From: Sulfuracidifex tepidarius
Lineage (GTDB): Archaea; Thermoproteota; Thermoprotei_A; Sulfolobales; Sulfolobaceae
Direction of reading: 5' to 3'
NCBI RefSeq assembly: GCF_008326425.1
Contig: NZ_AP018929.1
Location: forward strand, 1,440,875 to 1,504,874
Length of the DNA: 64,000 nucleotides
Part shown: piece by piece, positions 45,305 through 54,778 of the stretch
Position numbering within the stretch: the first letter of the stretch is position 1
How the letters are laid out: each line of letters starts with the position of its first letter
Notes under the pieces: model-generated
Seen by the model: the letters and a program-made list of their open reading frames with translations, nothing else
Databases searched by the model: none
Told to the model about the DNA's origin: nothing
Made by a program: the position numbers and the translations under genes

Positions 45305-45680
45305 GAGGGACTCCCTTGCTAGTTCCAAAAGCCTCTAGTTCCCGTATCTGTTCCTTATGAAAGCCAAGAAACACTCCTTTTCCCTTTCCTCCGACATAAA
45401 GATTGCCTTGCATTTTCAAAATTTTGCTAAGGGTTTCGCTCTCTAAGGCTAAGAGATGTCCTTTCACTGGAATCTCCACCCTTGGACCCCAAATAACCAA
45501 AGGATAATCGCTATGCCTAGGAGGTATTACTTTCTTTAGAGAGGGGTCTTCAACGTCTATATGAGTAACCCTAGCCCTACTATACCCCTTGATGTGGACG
45601 TATACCTTAGCTTCGGATAGTAAAGACCCATCAAGGTAAACCTTTGCGTCCTCTACAGGAATTTTACCGACTCCAACCAT
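45282..45680 (-). CDS. conserved-looking small protein, unknown
   Basis: 132 residues, beta-rich, with a Pro-rich central turn (KKVIPPRHSDYPLVIWGPRVEIPVKG) and Gly-rich GGKGKGVFLGF. No family is recognised. It is divergent from leuS (28 bases between start codons), so the promoters overlap. ATG 45680 with a TATA-like AT stretch nearby supports the start. Confidence 0.6.
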   Translation of the reverse strand: MVGVGKIPVEDAKVYLDGSLLSEAKVYVHIKGYSRARVTHIDVEDPSLKKVIPPRHSDYPLVIWGPRVEIPVKGHLLALESETLSKILKMQGNLYVGGKGKGVFLGFHKEQIRELEAFGTSKGVPPISKRAS

Positions 45681-45708
45681 ATATAAATCTCCTCTACATC
45701 AAAAACAT

Positions 45709-48546
45709 ATGGAGCCTGAGTTTTTTAATTCGATCGCAGAGAAGTGGCAGAAGATATGGGAAGAGAAAGGAGTTTTCCGAGCTGATCCGTCGAACGATAG
45801 ATCAAATAAAAAGTTCATTACAGTCCCTTTTCCATATACCAACAGTCCAATGCACATAGGTCATGGTAGAACATACATTTCTGCAGACGTCTACGCTAGG
45901 TATCTCAGAATGAAAGGATATAACGTACTTTTCCCGTTCGCTTTTCAATTTACTGGAACTCCCATCTTATCTGTCGCTGACGCTATTAGAAAGGGAGATA
46001 CTGAGCTGATCGAGTCTTTCTCCACTATTTACAACATTCCTAAAGAGAAAATACAAGAGATGAAGGACCCATTCAAGCTAGCTGAATACTTCAAGAGCGA
46101 GATGGAGAAGACCGCCAAGAAGCTCGGACTAAGTATAGACTGGAGAAGAACTTTTGATACAACTGACGAAAACTTTCAACGCTTCATTCAGTGGCAATTT
46201 GAGAAGCTAAGAAAGGGAGGTTATCTCGTGTCTGGTTCTGACGTTGTAGGCTTCTGTCCTGTGGACAACTTCCCAGTAGGGATGCATGACACCAAGGGAG
46301 ATGTTGAGCCCGAGATAGAGGACATGGATGTCATCTTCTTTGACGGAGAAAGCTTCCTCTTCCCTGTAGCTACGTCCAGACCGGAAACTGTGTTCGGAGC
46401 AGTAGGAATTGCAATAGCTGATGAGGAGTATGTAGTAGTAGAGGAAACCGAAAACTCCAAACATAAAAGCTACGTAGTGTCAAGAAAAGTATTCGGGAAG
46501 CTCTCCTATCAGAAATCACTAAAAGAAGTGAGATCAATATCTCCTGAAGAGCTTGTCAAGCTCAAAGCCAGGAACCCTTTAACGGGAAGAGACGTAAAAA
46601 TAGTGAAGGGAAGGATGGTGAACCCATCCTTTGGTACTGGTTTGGTTATGCTTGTACCAGCACATGACCCCTCCCACATGCTAATGGCTAGGGAAGGAGG
46701 AATAGACGAGGCTATACCTGTTATTTCCACACCAGACCTGCCTGAGATCCCAGGGATGGGAATCGACACGGAAGACCCTGCAGAACTCAGGGACTACATT
46801 GACTCCATATACAGAGCTGAGTACTATAAAGGTACAATGAGAGACAATATAATCCAAATGGTGCCTGAATTTATGAGACAAAAAGTAAAAGACTATATTG
46901 CAGGAAGGAGGGTCATAGATGCCAGAAAGGACGTTAGAGATCTGCTCAGAGTTATGGATAGATATGATAGAATATATGAAATCAGCAATGGTCCAATATA
47001 TTGCAGATGTGGTGCAGAAATTGTAGTTAAAAAGATAGAGGACCAATGGTTCTTAGCTTACGACGACCCGAAATGGAAAAATCAAACCTTGCACTCATTG
47101 AACCTCATAAAGTTCGTTCCACCTGAGGTCAGAAAGGATTTCGAAAAGGCAATCTTCAATATGAAGAGAAGGGCTGTAGGAAGATCCAGAGGAATAGGCG
47201 TGAAGCTACCTTGGAATGGTTCTCAAATCATAGATAGCCTTAGCGATTCCACAATCTACACAGCGTTCTATACTTTCTCTCATATTGCGAAGGGGAAGAA
47301 GCTCACGGATGAAGCCCTAGATTACATCCTTCTAGGAATGGGCAGTCCAGAAGAGATAGAGAAGACAAACGAGATCGACGTGAAAGACGTTATTAAGATG
47401 AGAAATGAGTTCGAATATTGGTATCCAGTAGACTCTAGACATAGCGGAAGAGATCTGGTTCAGAACCACTTGCCTTTCTTCATATACAATCATCTAGCTA
47501 TATTCGGGGAGGAGATGCTTCCCAAGCAAATAGTTCTAAACGGTTTCATAAGGGTTGGAGGAAAGAAGATGAGCAAGAGTTTAAGGAACATCTACCCCTT
47601 AGAGAAAGCAATAAGGGAGTTCGGCGTAGACCCGATCAGGGTAGCCCTGAGCAGTTCTGCCCTGATTATACAAGATACTGACTTCGACCCTAGAAACGTA
47701 GAAGCCACAGGCGAACAGCTCAAGAAAGTCTTTGGGCTTATAAACAGAATCCTCGAGTTACAAGGGAATGATATAGACAAAAATGAGGAAAATAGTTTAG
47801 CTGACAAATGGCTTTCCACATTGATGAGAAGGAGAATCGCCGAGGCTAACAAGAAATACAGTCAAATGGAATTCAAGGACGTTTTCGATCTAGTTATTTA
47901 CAAACTTTACGAAGATCTTAAAGATTACACCGAATTAGGAGAGAGCCTGAACCCAAGACTGCTCAGGAAAGTGGCATCAGCTTGGATAAGAATGATATGC
48001 CCTGCAGTACCTCACATGGCAGAAGAATTATGGTCTAAGAGCTTTGATGGGTTAGCTTCTGTCCAGCCTTTCCCCACTGAAGATGAGTTCAAAGAATACG
48101 AGGAAGCCGAATTTGAGGTGAGCTATCTCAACGAATTAATTGAGAACATAAGAAACTTAGAGAGCGTAATATCAAAGGAAGCTGAGAAGATCATCATTTA
48201 TGTCAATGACGACAAGAGTCTAAAAGACGCTGTTAGGGAAGCGATAGATTCCATAGAGCAGGGAAAAGGGCTAAAGGACTTTCTCTTCGAAGTGAAAGGA
48301 GATGAGAAAGAGCTGGAAATGCTATTCAGGAGAATTGAACAATACGACAAGAAGTTAAGAGGTCTTTTAGCAAAATATGCAAACGCTAGTGAAATGGAGA
48401 TTTTAACTAAAAACGTTAACTACCTCATGAGAAAACTAAACGTATCTGAAATTTCGATCTTTGATTCAAATGACCCCATGTCTCCAGACATAAAGGGAAA
48501 GAAGAGATCTGCACTACCTTTCTCTCCTGCCATTGTAATAATCTAA
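45709..48546 (+). CDS. leuS: leucyl-tRNA synthetase paralogue
   Basis: 945 residues, archaeal type. HIGH at 49-52, zinc-like CRCG, editing-domain TSRPETVFG and KMSKS at 620-624 are present. Two positions differ from well-known archaeal LeuRS: the universal editing Asp in the PAH-x-P-x-D pattern is His323 here, and the AWHITG motif reads AFQFTG. Sulfolobales carry two LeuRS paralogues, one with altered residues. This copy has features of the altered type, but without the second copy for comparison the assignment is tentative. Confidence 0.9.
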   Translation: MEPEFFNSIAEKWQKIWEEKGVFRADPSNDRSNKKFITVPFPYTNSPMHIGHGRTYISADVYARYLRMKGYNVLFPFAFQFTGTPILSVADAIRKGDTELIESFSTIYNIPKEKIQEMKDPFKLAEYFKSEMEKTAKKLGLSIDWRRTFDTTDENFQRFIQWQFEKLRKGGYLVSGSDVVGFCPVDNFPVGMHDTKGDVEPEIEDMDVIFFDGESFLFPVATSRPETVFGAVGIAIADEEYVVVEETENSKHKSYVVSRKVFGKLSYQKSLKEVRSISPEELVKLKARNPLTGRDVKIVKGRMVNPSFGTGLVMLVPAHDPSHMLMAREGGIDEAIPVISTPDLPEIPGMGIDTEDPAELRDYIDSIYRAEYYKGTMRDNIIQMVPEFMRQKVKDYIAGRRVIDARKDVRDLLRVMDRYDRIYEISNGPIYCRCGAEIVVKKIEDQWFLAYDDPKWKNQTLHSLNLIKFVPPEVRKDFEKAIFNMKRRAVGRSRGIGVKLPWNGSQIIDSLSDSTIYTAFYTFSHIAKGKKLTDEALDYILLGMGSPEEIEKTNEIDVKDVIKMRNEFEYWYPVDSRHSGRDLVQNHLPFFIYNHLAIFGEEMLPKQIVLNGFIRVGGKKMSKSLRNIYPLEKAIREFGVDPIRVALSSSALIIQDTDFDPRNVEATGEQLKKVFGLINRILELQGNDIDKNEENSLADKWLSTLMRRRIAEANKKYSQMEFKDVFDLVIYKLYEDLKDYTELGESLNPRLLRKVASAWIRMICPAVPHMAEELWSKSFDGLASVQPFPTEDEFKEYEEAEFEVSYLNELIENIRNLESVISKEAEKIIIYVNDDKSLKDAVREAIDSIEQGKGLKDFLFEVKGDEKELEMLFRRIEQYDKKLRGLLAKYANASEMEILTKNVNYLMRKLNVSEISIFDSNDPMSPDIKGKKRSALPFSPAIVII

Positions 48547-48556
48547 TTCTTTTTTA

Positions 48557-48745
48557 TTAAGCTTCATTTTCTCTAACTATTTTTATTATAGTTGGAAGTG
48601 GGACTCCGCAATTGGAACAGAATTTTGCTGTAACCTTGTTCAAGTTGCCGCATCTCTCGCACTTTATGTAGCGAGAGGGATATCCACACTGAGGACAGAA
48701 ATTAAAGTCCCTAGAGTCCTCATAACTGCAGTTATAACATTTCAT
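48557..48745 (-). CDS. double zinc-ribbon protein
   Basis: 62 residues from ATG 48745 with two zinc ribbons: CYNC...CPQCG and CERCG...CSNCG, ending in a short tail. The TATA-like ATTTTTAAATAT is about 27 bases upstream, which favours this ATG over a longer frame. Such double ribbons occur in nucleic-acid-associated and regulatory proteins. It is convergent with leuS, 10 bases away. Confidence 0.7.
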   Translation of the reverse strand: MKCYNCSYEDSRDFNFCPQCGYPSRYIKCERCGNLNKVTAKFCSNCGVPLPTIIKIVRENEA

Positions 48746-48832
48746 ATTTTTACAGTTAAAGCCCCAAATTTTTAAATATAACTGAGAAGAGTATGAGATC
48801 GGTTTTATTTTTCCAGATTTAAAAGAAGACAT

Positions 48833-49759
48833 GTGAGAAGTTTCATTATAGATTGTGATACCGCAGAGGACGATGTAGCAAGCATATTCCTCTTAGCTAA
48901 GAACAACATGAAAATAGTTGGAGTTACTGTTGTAGAGGGAAACATAGACTTCGATCAAGAAATAATAAACGCTCTATGGGCGTTAGAGAAAGCCAACGTA
49001 GACGCACCTGTTTTCCCTGGATCTAGAAGACCCATTGTGAAGGACTTCACAACAGTTGAGGAAGTTCACGGTAAATACGGTTTAGGGGAGATACACGCTA
49101 CCACATCAAGGAAGCCCTCACCTAAGCATGCTGCTCAAGCTATAATAGACGCATCTAAAGAACTCGAAGGAAAACTAGAGATACTTGCGATATCTCCCCT
49201 CACAAATCTGGCTATGGCTTACCTTTTAGATCCGTCCCTCCCTAAAAGGGTAAAAAAGGTATGGGTGATGGGAGGAACTGCATTCGCTCACGGAAACATA
49301 ACACCGGTAGCTGAGTACAACTTCTGGGTCGACCCAGACGCCGCGAGAATAGTTTTCAAGGCTGGCTTCAACATAACAATGGTTCCCTGGGACGTAGTTA
49401 CAGAGTATACGATAAATGACCAAGAGTGGAATGAAATCTTAAACATGAAGACTCCTCTATCTGAAATCTATGTGAAGATGTTTTCCCATTACAGAAAATA
49501 CGATAAGGATGTCCAGAAGTTAGATGGACATCCGCACCCTGACCTGATTACTACAGCTGTGGCGATAAACCAAGATATAGTAGAGAAAAGCAAACACGAA
49601 TTTGTGATTATAGACAATTCGGACTCATTAACTAGAGGAATGACCTTAATAGACCATCTAGACTCCGACAAGCCTTGGTCGTCATCCCCAAATACAGAGA
49701 TAATTTATAGAATAAAAAAGAATATTTTACTTGAAATGATCAAGAAAATGCTTTCCTGA
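48833..49759 (+). CDS. nucleoside hydrolase
   Basis: 308 residues of the inosine/uridine-preferring family. Calcium and ribose ligands: DCDTAEDD (7-14), VTVVEGN, ISPLTNLAMA and EYNFWVDPDAA. It hydrolyses ribonucleosides to base and ribose for salvage. It starts with GTG 48833, leaving a short spacer to the divergent zinc-ribbon gene. Confidence 0.92.
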   Translation: MRSFIIDCDTAEDDVASIFLLAKNNMKIVGVTVVEGNIDFDQEIINALWALEKANVDAPVFPGSRRPIVKDFTTVEEVHGKYGLGEIHATTSRKPSPKHAAQAIIDASKELEGKLEILAISPLTNLAMAYLLDPSLPKRVKKVWVMGGTAFAHGNITPVAEYNFWVDPDAARIVFKAGFNITMVPWDVVTEYTINDQEWNEILNMKTPLSEIYVKMFSHYRKYDKDVQKLDGHPHPDLITTAVAINQDIVEKSKHEFVIIDNSDSLTRGMTLIDHLDSDKPWSSSPNTEIIYRIKKNILLEMIKKMLS

Positions 49760-49918
49760 TCACACGTTTCTCAGAGGGACTATCTTCACTGCACCGTCTT
49801 TATCATCAAATATTACCTTTACTAAGTCCCCTTCTTTTACCTGAAACTTTTGCCTAATTTTTGCGGGTATGGTAACCTGATAGTTTCTTGATACTTTCAC
49901 TACTTCTTCTGCTGACAT
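49760..49918 (-). CDS. AbrB/MazE-type swapped-hairpin DNA-binding protein
   Basis: A 52-residue protein starting MSAEEVVKVSRNYQVTIPAK, with IRQKFQVKEGDLVKVIFDD and VKIVPL. This is the SpoVT/AbrB fold used by antitoxins and small regulators. The stop codon lies directly against the nucleoside hydrolase stop. No VapC or other toxin gene is adjacent, so it is an orphan antitoxin or a stand-alone regulator. Confidence 0.85.
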   Translation of the reverse strand: MSAEEVVKVSRNYQVTIPAKIRQKFQVKEGDLVKVIFDDKDGAVKIVPLRNV

Positions 49919-49997
49919 TTTTATCAGGAAATAATATAGACATGTAGTTTATATGTTTTTCATAAAAGGAGCATTGTGAATAAGAAAATGCGATTTC

Positions 49998-51986
49998 TTA
50001 TTTCAATATTAATCTTGTGTCTACTGCAAAAGCACCTCTCTCGTTCACAATTAACGGATTTATATCGAGTTCCTTTATGTCTAGATCTACCATCATCCTA
50101 GACACGGCAACAACAGTTCGTATTACACTGCCCACATCGTAACCCCTCTTTCTTGCGTTCAATATATCGTAAACCTTGCTCTCCTTTAGCATATTCAGTA
50201 CTTCGTCCTCATCAACGGGGCATATACCGTAGCTCACGTTTTTCATGACTTCGACGTAGATTCCTCCGCTTCCTACAACAACAGTATGACCGAAGACTGG
50301 GTCCTTGATGCCTCCCACAAACAGTTCCAGACCGTTAAGCTGTTCCTGTAACATGACTCTCTTCGTTATTTTAGTCAATGCTTGGAAAACTTGTTTTACC
50401 TGATCTTTCTCCACATTCATGTAAACTCCCTTCATCTCCGTCTTGTGGACCGGAGTATCTGCAGAAATCTTCATGACTAGAGGATACCCTATCCTATTCG
50501 CTTCCTTTTCGGCTGAGTCTTCATCCTCTACTACGCTCCATTTCGGAGTTCTTATTCCATAGATTTCCATTATCTTCATCGATTCATAGTCCTTCAAGAA
50601 ATCCTTTCCTTTGACTATTTCCAATGCCGATTCCATGGGTTGAGAAATCCTTATTTTCTTCCTAGGTGGTTCCCTAGAGGTAAGATACTTTATGGCTTTT
50701 ATTGCGTCTTCAGGGAAGCTAAAGCAAGGTATGTCAGCTGAGTCCATAATTCTAGCGGAATAGTCCTCGTCTCCTCCCATGAAGACTCCGACTATTCCCT
50801 TCCCCTTGAATGGAAGTACTGCCTTAGCTACCTCTACAGTACTAAGGAAAGGTAAAGACTCAGCTATCACAACCTTAGTGCAATCTAGGTCGCTTACCAA
50901 CTTGAGGGCTTCGGAGTATCTATCTTTCCCAGCATCCCCCGTCAAGTCGAGGGGATTCCTTATTGAACTCGTTGGGGGAAGTATCTTTCTTAGATCGTCC
51001 TCTATTCTGGGCGGTAAGGATATCATTCTGAGCCCGCTTCTCTCAATCGCGTCTGATGTTAAAACGCCGTGACCACCGGAGTTAGTGATTACTAAAACAT
51101 CAGATTTCAGCGGTTCTGAGGACTCTACCAGTTTAGTTAAGTTGAGGAAATCCCTGAAGTCCTCAATTAATATACCTCCTGTGGACTTCACGGCTGCCTT
51201 AAAAACCTCGAATGATCCAGCCAAGCTTCCAGTGTGAGACATTGCGGCCTTAGCTCCTCTGTCAGTTATTCCACCTTTGATGAAAATTATAGGCTTCTTG
51301 CTGGCAGACTCTGGCATCGTATCTAAAAACTTTTCACCGTCCGATATCCCTTCGACATAGGCGAAGATTGCCCTAGTCTCTGGGTCTTCTGATAGGTACT
51401 GGATAACTTCGTACTCTTTCACATCAGCCTGATTTCCCATAGTGACGAGATAACTGATCCCGGTACCGCTCTTATGGGCCCAGTCAAGCATGTATGCCCC
51501 TATCCCTCCGCTTTGCACTACTAGAGCTATGTTTCCTCTCCTCATGTCAGCGAACGCAAAAGTACCGTTATAACTAGGCGATACTAGCCCCATGGTATTT
51601 GGGCCCAGGAATCTTATGGAGTATTTCGATGCGACTCGCTTGAGCTCTTCCTCTAGCTTTACTCCGTCGCCTCCAACTTCTCTGAATCCTGCAGTTATAA
51701 CTATGGAGGCCTTCACCCCTTTCTCTCCGGCCTCCTCCATGACTTCTATTGATGCTTCTCTGGGCACTGATACTATAGCCAGATCAACGTCATCTTTTAT
51801 GTCCTTAATTGACTTGTATGCTGTTAAACCTTCTACTGACTCTGCCTTATTGTTCACTGGGAATATTTTCCCCCTAAACGTTGAAATCAGATTTCTAGTG
51901 ATCACGTTACCTACTTTCTCCTTGTTCCTAGATGCACCTATTACCGCTATGTTTTTCGGTTTGAAAAGTGAGTCTAATTCTTGCAT
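49998..51986 (-). CDS. ADP-forming acyl-CoA synthetase (fused alpha-beta)
   Basis: 662 residues. The order is CoA-binding Rossmann domain (about 1-130: KNIAVIGASRNKEKVGNVI), succinyl-CoA-ligase-like domains with the phospho-His loop MSHTGSLAGS, then an ATP-grasp domain (about 450-662: GIRTPKWSVV, YPLVMKISADTPVHKTEMKGVY, ELDINPLIV). It makes ATP from acyl-CoA or the reverse. Archaeal relatives use acetate, aryl acids or 4-hydroxybutyrate; the substrate cannot be read here. Confidence 0.92.
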   Translation of the reverse strand: MQELDSLFKPKNIAVIGASRNKEKVGNVITRNLISTFRGKIFPVNNKAESVEGLTAYKSIKDIKDDVDLAIVSVPREASIEVMEEAGEKGVKASIVITAGFREVGGDGVKLEEELKRVASKYSIRFLGPNTMGLVSPSYNGTFAFADMRRGNIALVVQSGGIGAYMLDWAHKSGTGISYLVTMGNQADVKEYEVIQYLSEDPETRAIFAYVEGISDGEKFLDTMPESASKKPIIFIKGGITDRGAKAAMSHTGSLAGSFEVFKAAVKSTGGILIEDFRDFLNLTKLVESSEPLKSDVLVITNSGGHGVLTSDAIERSGLRMISLPPRIEDDLRKILPPTSSIRNPLDLTGDAGKDRYSEALKLVSDLDCTKVVIAESLPFLSTVEVAKAVLPFKGKGIVGVFMGGDEDYSARIMDSADIPCFSFPEDAIKAIKYLTSREPPRKKIRISQPMESALEIVKGKDFLKDYESMKIMEIYGIRTPKWSVVEDEDSAEKEANRIGYPLVMKISADTPVHKTEMKGVYMNVEKDQVKQVFQALTKITKRVMLQEQLNGLELFVGGIKDPVFGHTVVVGSGGIYVEVMKNVSYGICPVDEDEVLNMLKESKVYDILNARKRGYDVGSVIRTVVAVSRMMVDLDIKELDINPLIVNERGAFAVDTRLILK

Positions 51987-52123
51987 ATATATTGAAGGTA
52001 GCAGTCTGATTTAAACGTTCTTATTTAAATATGTTAATTGACTTTATTTATAAAAATAAGAGAAATCTTATTACCTATTAATTGATTTATATTCTAATAT
52101 ATGCACGCTTGTTTTAAATTTTA

Positions 52124-53089
52124 CTATTTATTTTTAAATTCAATATATTTTTCATAAAATTCTACTGCCTTCCTCAAGTTGTCTACCTCGTTTTCCGTTT
52201 TTGAAAGTTCTCTGTAACCTCTAGCAAGGAAGAGCCAGTCCCCTTGTTTTTCTGCTATCCTTATAGCTTCCTTCAGAAGCGAAGATATTTTAGTTCTTTT
52301 ATACATATCATATAGTATTTCCTTTTTATCGCTCTCTCCTAGCTTTTCGACCACAGAAAGGGCTTCGGGTAATCTATCCTGTTGGAAGCTGGAAAGCAAA
52401 TATAAAGCCCTCGCTTCTCCCCTTACGTCACCCGTCTCTCTAAATATTGACAGAGCTTTTTCCAGAGATCGGAGGTCACCTTTTACCAGAAGGGCTTCAG
52501 CTAAGAGCTTCTTATCTCCATTTTCCTCGGCTAGCTGAAGCGCTTTTTCTATTAACTTTTTATCATGATCCTTAGCGAGAAGAATGTAAGATAGGATTAA
52601 TTCCTCTACTGGCTGATCCAGACTCTCAAGGAGAGGAACTGCCTCCATCACGTAACTTAAATCTCTTTTAGAAAGTGAAAGGCATACCCTTCCGAAAAGC
52701 CGTATGAAATGAGGATCCTTCTTCTGTTTCAGTAGAGACTTAATCACAATGTATGCCTCCGACGGTCTATTGCAATTCAAGAGAGCCAATGAATAATTGA
52801 AATCAAGCATGTACTCGTCCTCGTTTTTACATACTTCCCTTGCTGAATTGAATACTTCCATCGAGTCTTCACAATTACCTAAATACATGTAACAAAGGCC
52901 TAAGTTATTGAGGACTACACAGTCCTTTTTGATAACTTGTGAGTAAAATGAAATTGACTTCCGTATTAGTTCATCCTTACGTTCCTTTAGGTAAAGTTGC
53001 AAGTAGTAATATCCAAGCTCACGGAGAGCGACATCCCTTTCCTTGGCTTTAAGCTTGGGAATCCTTGCCTCGAGCTCGCTTGGGTTCAT
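52124..53089 (-). CDS. tetratricopeptide-repeat-like protein
   Basis: About 321 residues, all helical. Units such as CVVLNNLGLCYMYLGNCEDS, DKKLLAEALLVKGDLRSLEKAL, and DWLFLARGYRELSKTENEVDN follow the TPR/SEL1 spacing. It is probably a protein-interaction scaffold with an unknown partner. ATG 53089 is preferred over the preceding GTG. It stands alone; the ~135 bases downstream are AT-rich. Confidence 0.7.
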   Translation of the reverse strand: MNPSELEARIPKLKAKERDVALRELGYYYLQLYLKERKDELIRKSISFYSQVIKKDCVVLNNLGLCYMYLGNCEDSMEVFNSAREVCKNEDEYMLDFNYSLALLNCNRPSEAYIVIKSLLKQKKDPHFIRLFGRVCLSLSKRDLSYVMEAVPLLESLDQPVEELILSYILLAKDHDKKLIEKALQLAEENGDKKLLAEALLVKGDLRSLEKALSIFRETGDVRGEARALYLLSSFQQDRLPEALSVVEKLGESDKKEILYDMYKRTKISSLLKEAIRIAEKQGDWLFLARGYRELSKTENEVDNLRKAVEFYEKYIEFKNK

Positions 53090-53164
53090 CACTTTTAAAT
53101 GGCAACGTTAAGTTATAACTTAAGCTCATGAAAGGTAATTAATCATAATGTTGTTATTTCTATT

Positions 53165-53482
53165 ATGCTAAAATACGCGGAATACACACGACATTCCCTT
53201 ACCGAGCCAATCCTTAATGTAATAGTTTACAAGAAAGTAGAAGATGGGAAAATAATTGGTGCTTTTAGATTTCTTTACTATAAAAATAATATAATAATTC
53301 TTTACGAAGATGACTCCTATAAGGGGGCAGATTTGATAGAGGTAAGTGATGCATCGTTAAACAAATTAATAGAAAGTATCAGGAGATTTTACGACGAAGA
53401 GAACGACGACATGTCTTTAATAGGCGAGAAGGCTCTGCTTGATGAAGTGGTCAGGAAGATTTATCCTGATGAGGAAGAGTAG
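53165..53482 (+). CDS. small soluble protein, unknown
   Basis: 105 residues, with a beta-rich first half (ILNVIVYKKVEDGKIIGAFRFLYYKNNIIILYED) and an acidic helical second half. No family is recognised. It begins a rightward group of three small unknown genes. Confidence 0.6.
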   Translation: MLKYAEYTRHSLTEPILNVIVYKKVEDGKIIGAFRFLYYKNNIIILYEDDSYKGADLIEVSDASLNKLIESIRRFYDEENDDMSLIGEKALLDEVVRKIYPDEEE

Positions 53483-53522
53483 GAAAAATAAATATTAGTA
53501 TGAACTACTTACCTTTTCTTCA

Positions 53523-53882
53523 ATGAAAAGAGATAAAATTATCAAGTTAGTAAACTCATTGTTACTCATAGTAATTCTTATCTCCCTTTTCCTATATTAC
53601 GGAGGCATCAGCGGAATATCTCAATCAATAAAGCAAGGAGAGAACGACGTCCAGTCTGAGGTACCCTCTTTCTCGCTTTACGAAAATCAAAGCGGAGCTT
53701 ATTTGAATGTGACCAACAATTTTGATGAACCTATCACGGTAAGCGTAGATAACAGTACTGCTAACATTGAACCGCATAACTTCGCTACTTTAAAACTTAA
53801 CAAAGACATACTTGAATCTAAAGTGCTACCTTTGCAAGTTAGATATCTAAATGCTACTCTATGCTTTAATGTAACTTTGTGA
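53523..53882 (+). CDS. secreted or membrane-anchored small protein, unknown
   Basis: 119 residues: basic start, one N-terminal hydrophobic helix (about 10-27), then a beta-rich domain with four or five N-glycosylation sequons (NQSG, NVTN, NSTA, NATL, NVTL) and little charge. An extracellular domain of immunoglobulin-like size is inferred. The next gene starts 6 bases later. Confidence 0.65.
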   Translation: MKRDKIIKLVNSLLLIVILISLFLYYGGISGISQSIKQGENDVQSEVPSFSLYENQSGAYLNVTNNFDEPITVSVDNSTANIEPHNFATLKLNKDILESKVLPLQVRYLNATLCFNVTL

Positions 53883-53888
53883 TTAAAA

Positions 53889-54476
53889 ATGGATAAAAAA
53901 CAGATCTTAATTATAATCTCTTCTATTATGACATTAGTAGTAGTCTCAATGCCGTTCCAATGGTGGTATACTTCTATTGGAGGTATGATCCAGATACAAG
54001 ATTCCCCTTTCTTTGTCTGCATGGACGTAGCTCAGGCTAATTTAAATTATACTTTAATGCTGCCCGCGAATATTATCTTGATATCCTTCAGGATAACTGA
54101 AATTTTTACCTCTATGATCTACTTATTTTATGCCTTATTTCCGTCTGGTTCTAATAATGTAAGAAAGGTCTCCATGTTCCCATTTTACGCCTCTATTTTC
54201 TACCTTATTGACATAGTACTCTTTATGATAATAGTTTACGCAACGTCAGGTAACGTTGTAATGCCCTTGGGCTCTTTCGACGAAAGGATATCAAGCGGAT
54301 CTCCAATAATTAGCTCAGTTTTATCTATGCTAGGTTTATCTAGTCCTGAATTTAGCGCCAATTTCGTCGTGCGAAACTATCCTCTGTCGATGTTCTATGT
54401 GGCTCTTGCGACAGGAATATTTAGCCTGATTACTAGAATAGTTTCTAGTGATGAGAAGAAAAACAATGATAGGTGA
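53889..54476 (+). CDS. four-helix membrane protein, unknown
   Basis: 195 residues with about four membrane helices (near 5-25, 55-78, 90-115, 160-182) and two extracytoplasmic loops containing Asn-rich sequons. No family is recognised. It is cotranscribed with the preceding secreted protein (6-base gap), so the two may form a surface complex (inference). Confidence 0.65.
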   Translation: MDKKQILIIISSIMTLVVVSMPFQWWYTSIGGMIQIQDSPFFVCMDVAQANLNYTLMLPANIILISFRITEIFTSMIYLFYALFPSGSNNVRKVSMFPFYASIFYLIDIVLFMIIVYATSGNVVMPLGSFDERISSGSPIISSVLSMLGLSSPEFSANFVVRNYPLSMFYVALATGIFSLITRIVSSDEKKNNDR

Positions 54477-54496
54477 GTTTTCCATTCATGCACTGA

Positions 54497-54697
54497 TTAG
54501 AACAGAACTTTACCAAACTTATGCCTCCAAAATACTCCAGCCACTCCAAATATTATAGCAAAGGCAAGCGCTATGGGAGCTATCGGCCTATATGTTGGGT
54601 TAGCATACAAAACTGAAACTACCCATATAGTGAGAGCAAAGAAAGCGACTATAGGACCTAAAAGTAGTATCCAAGTTGATATACTATACTTTTCCAT
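54497..54697 (-). CDS. small two-helix membrane protein
   Basis: 66 residues from ATG 54697 (MEKYSISTW): two hydrophobic helices separated by a short loop (YANPTYRPIAP), with a basic end. Unknown. The topology resembles small oxidase accessory subunits, but there is no oxidase nearby and the similarity is only general. Confidence 0.55.
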   Translation of the reverse strand: MEKYSISTWILLLGPIVAFFALTIWVVSVLYANPTYRPIAPIALAFAIIFGVAGVFWRHKFGKVLF

Positions 54698-54778
54698 ATG
54701 ACTCTTCTCGTTTAACGAAGTTAAAATATTATCTCTAAGAAAAAGTAATGAAGTGTACATTTGTTCATATTTTCGTTA

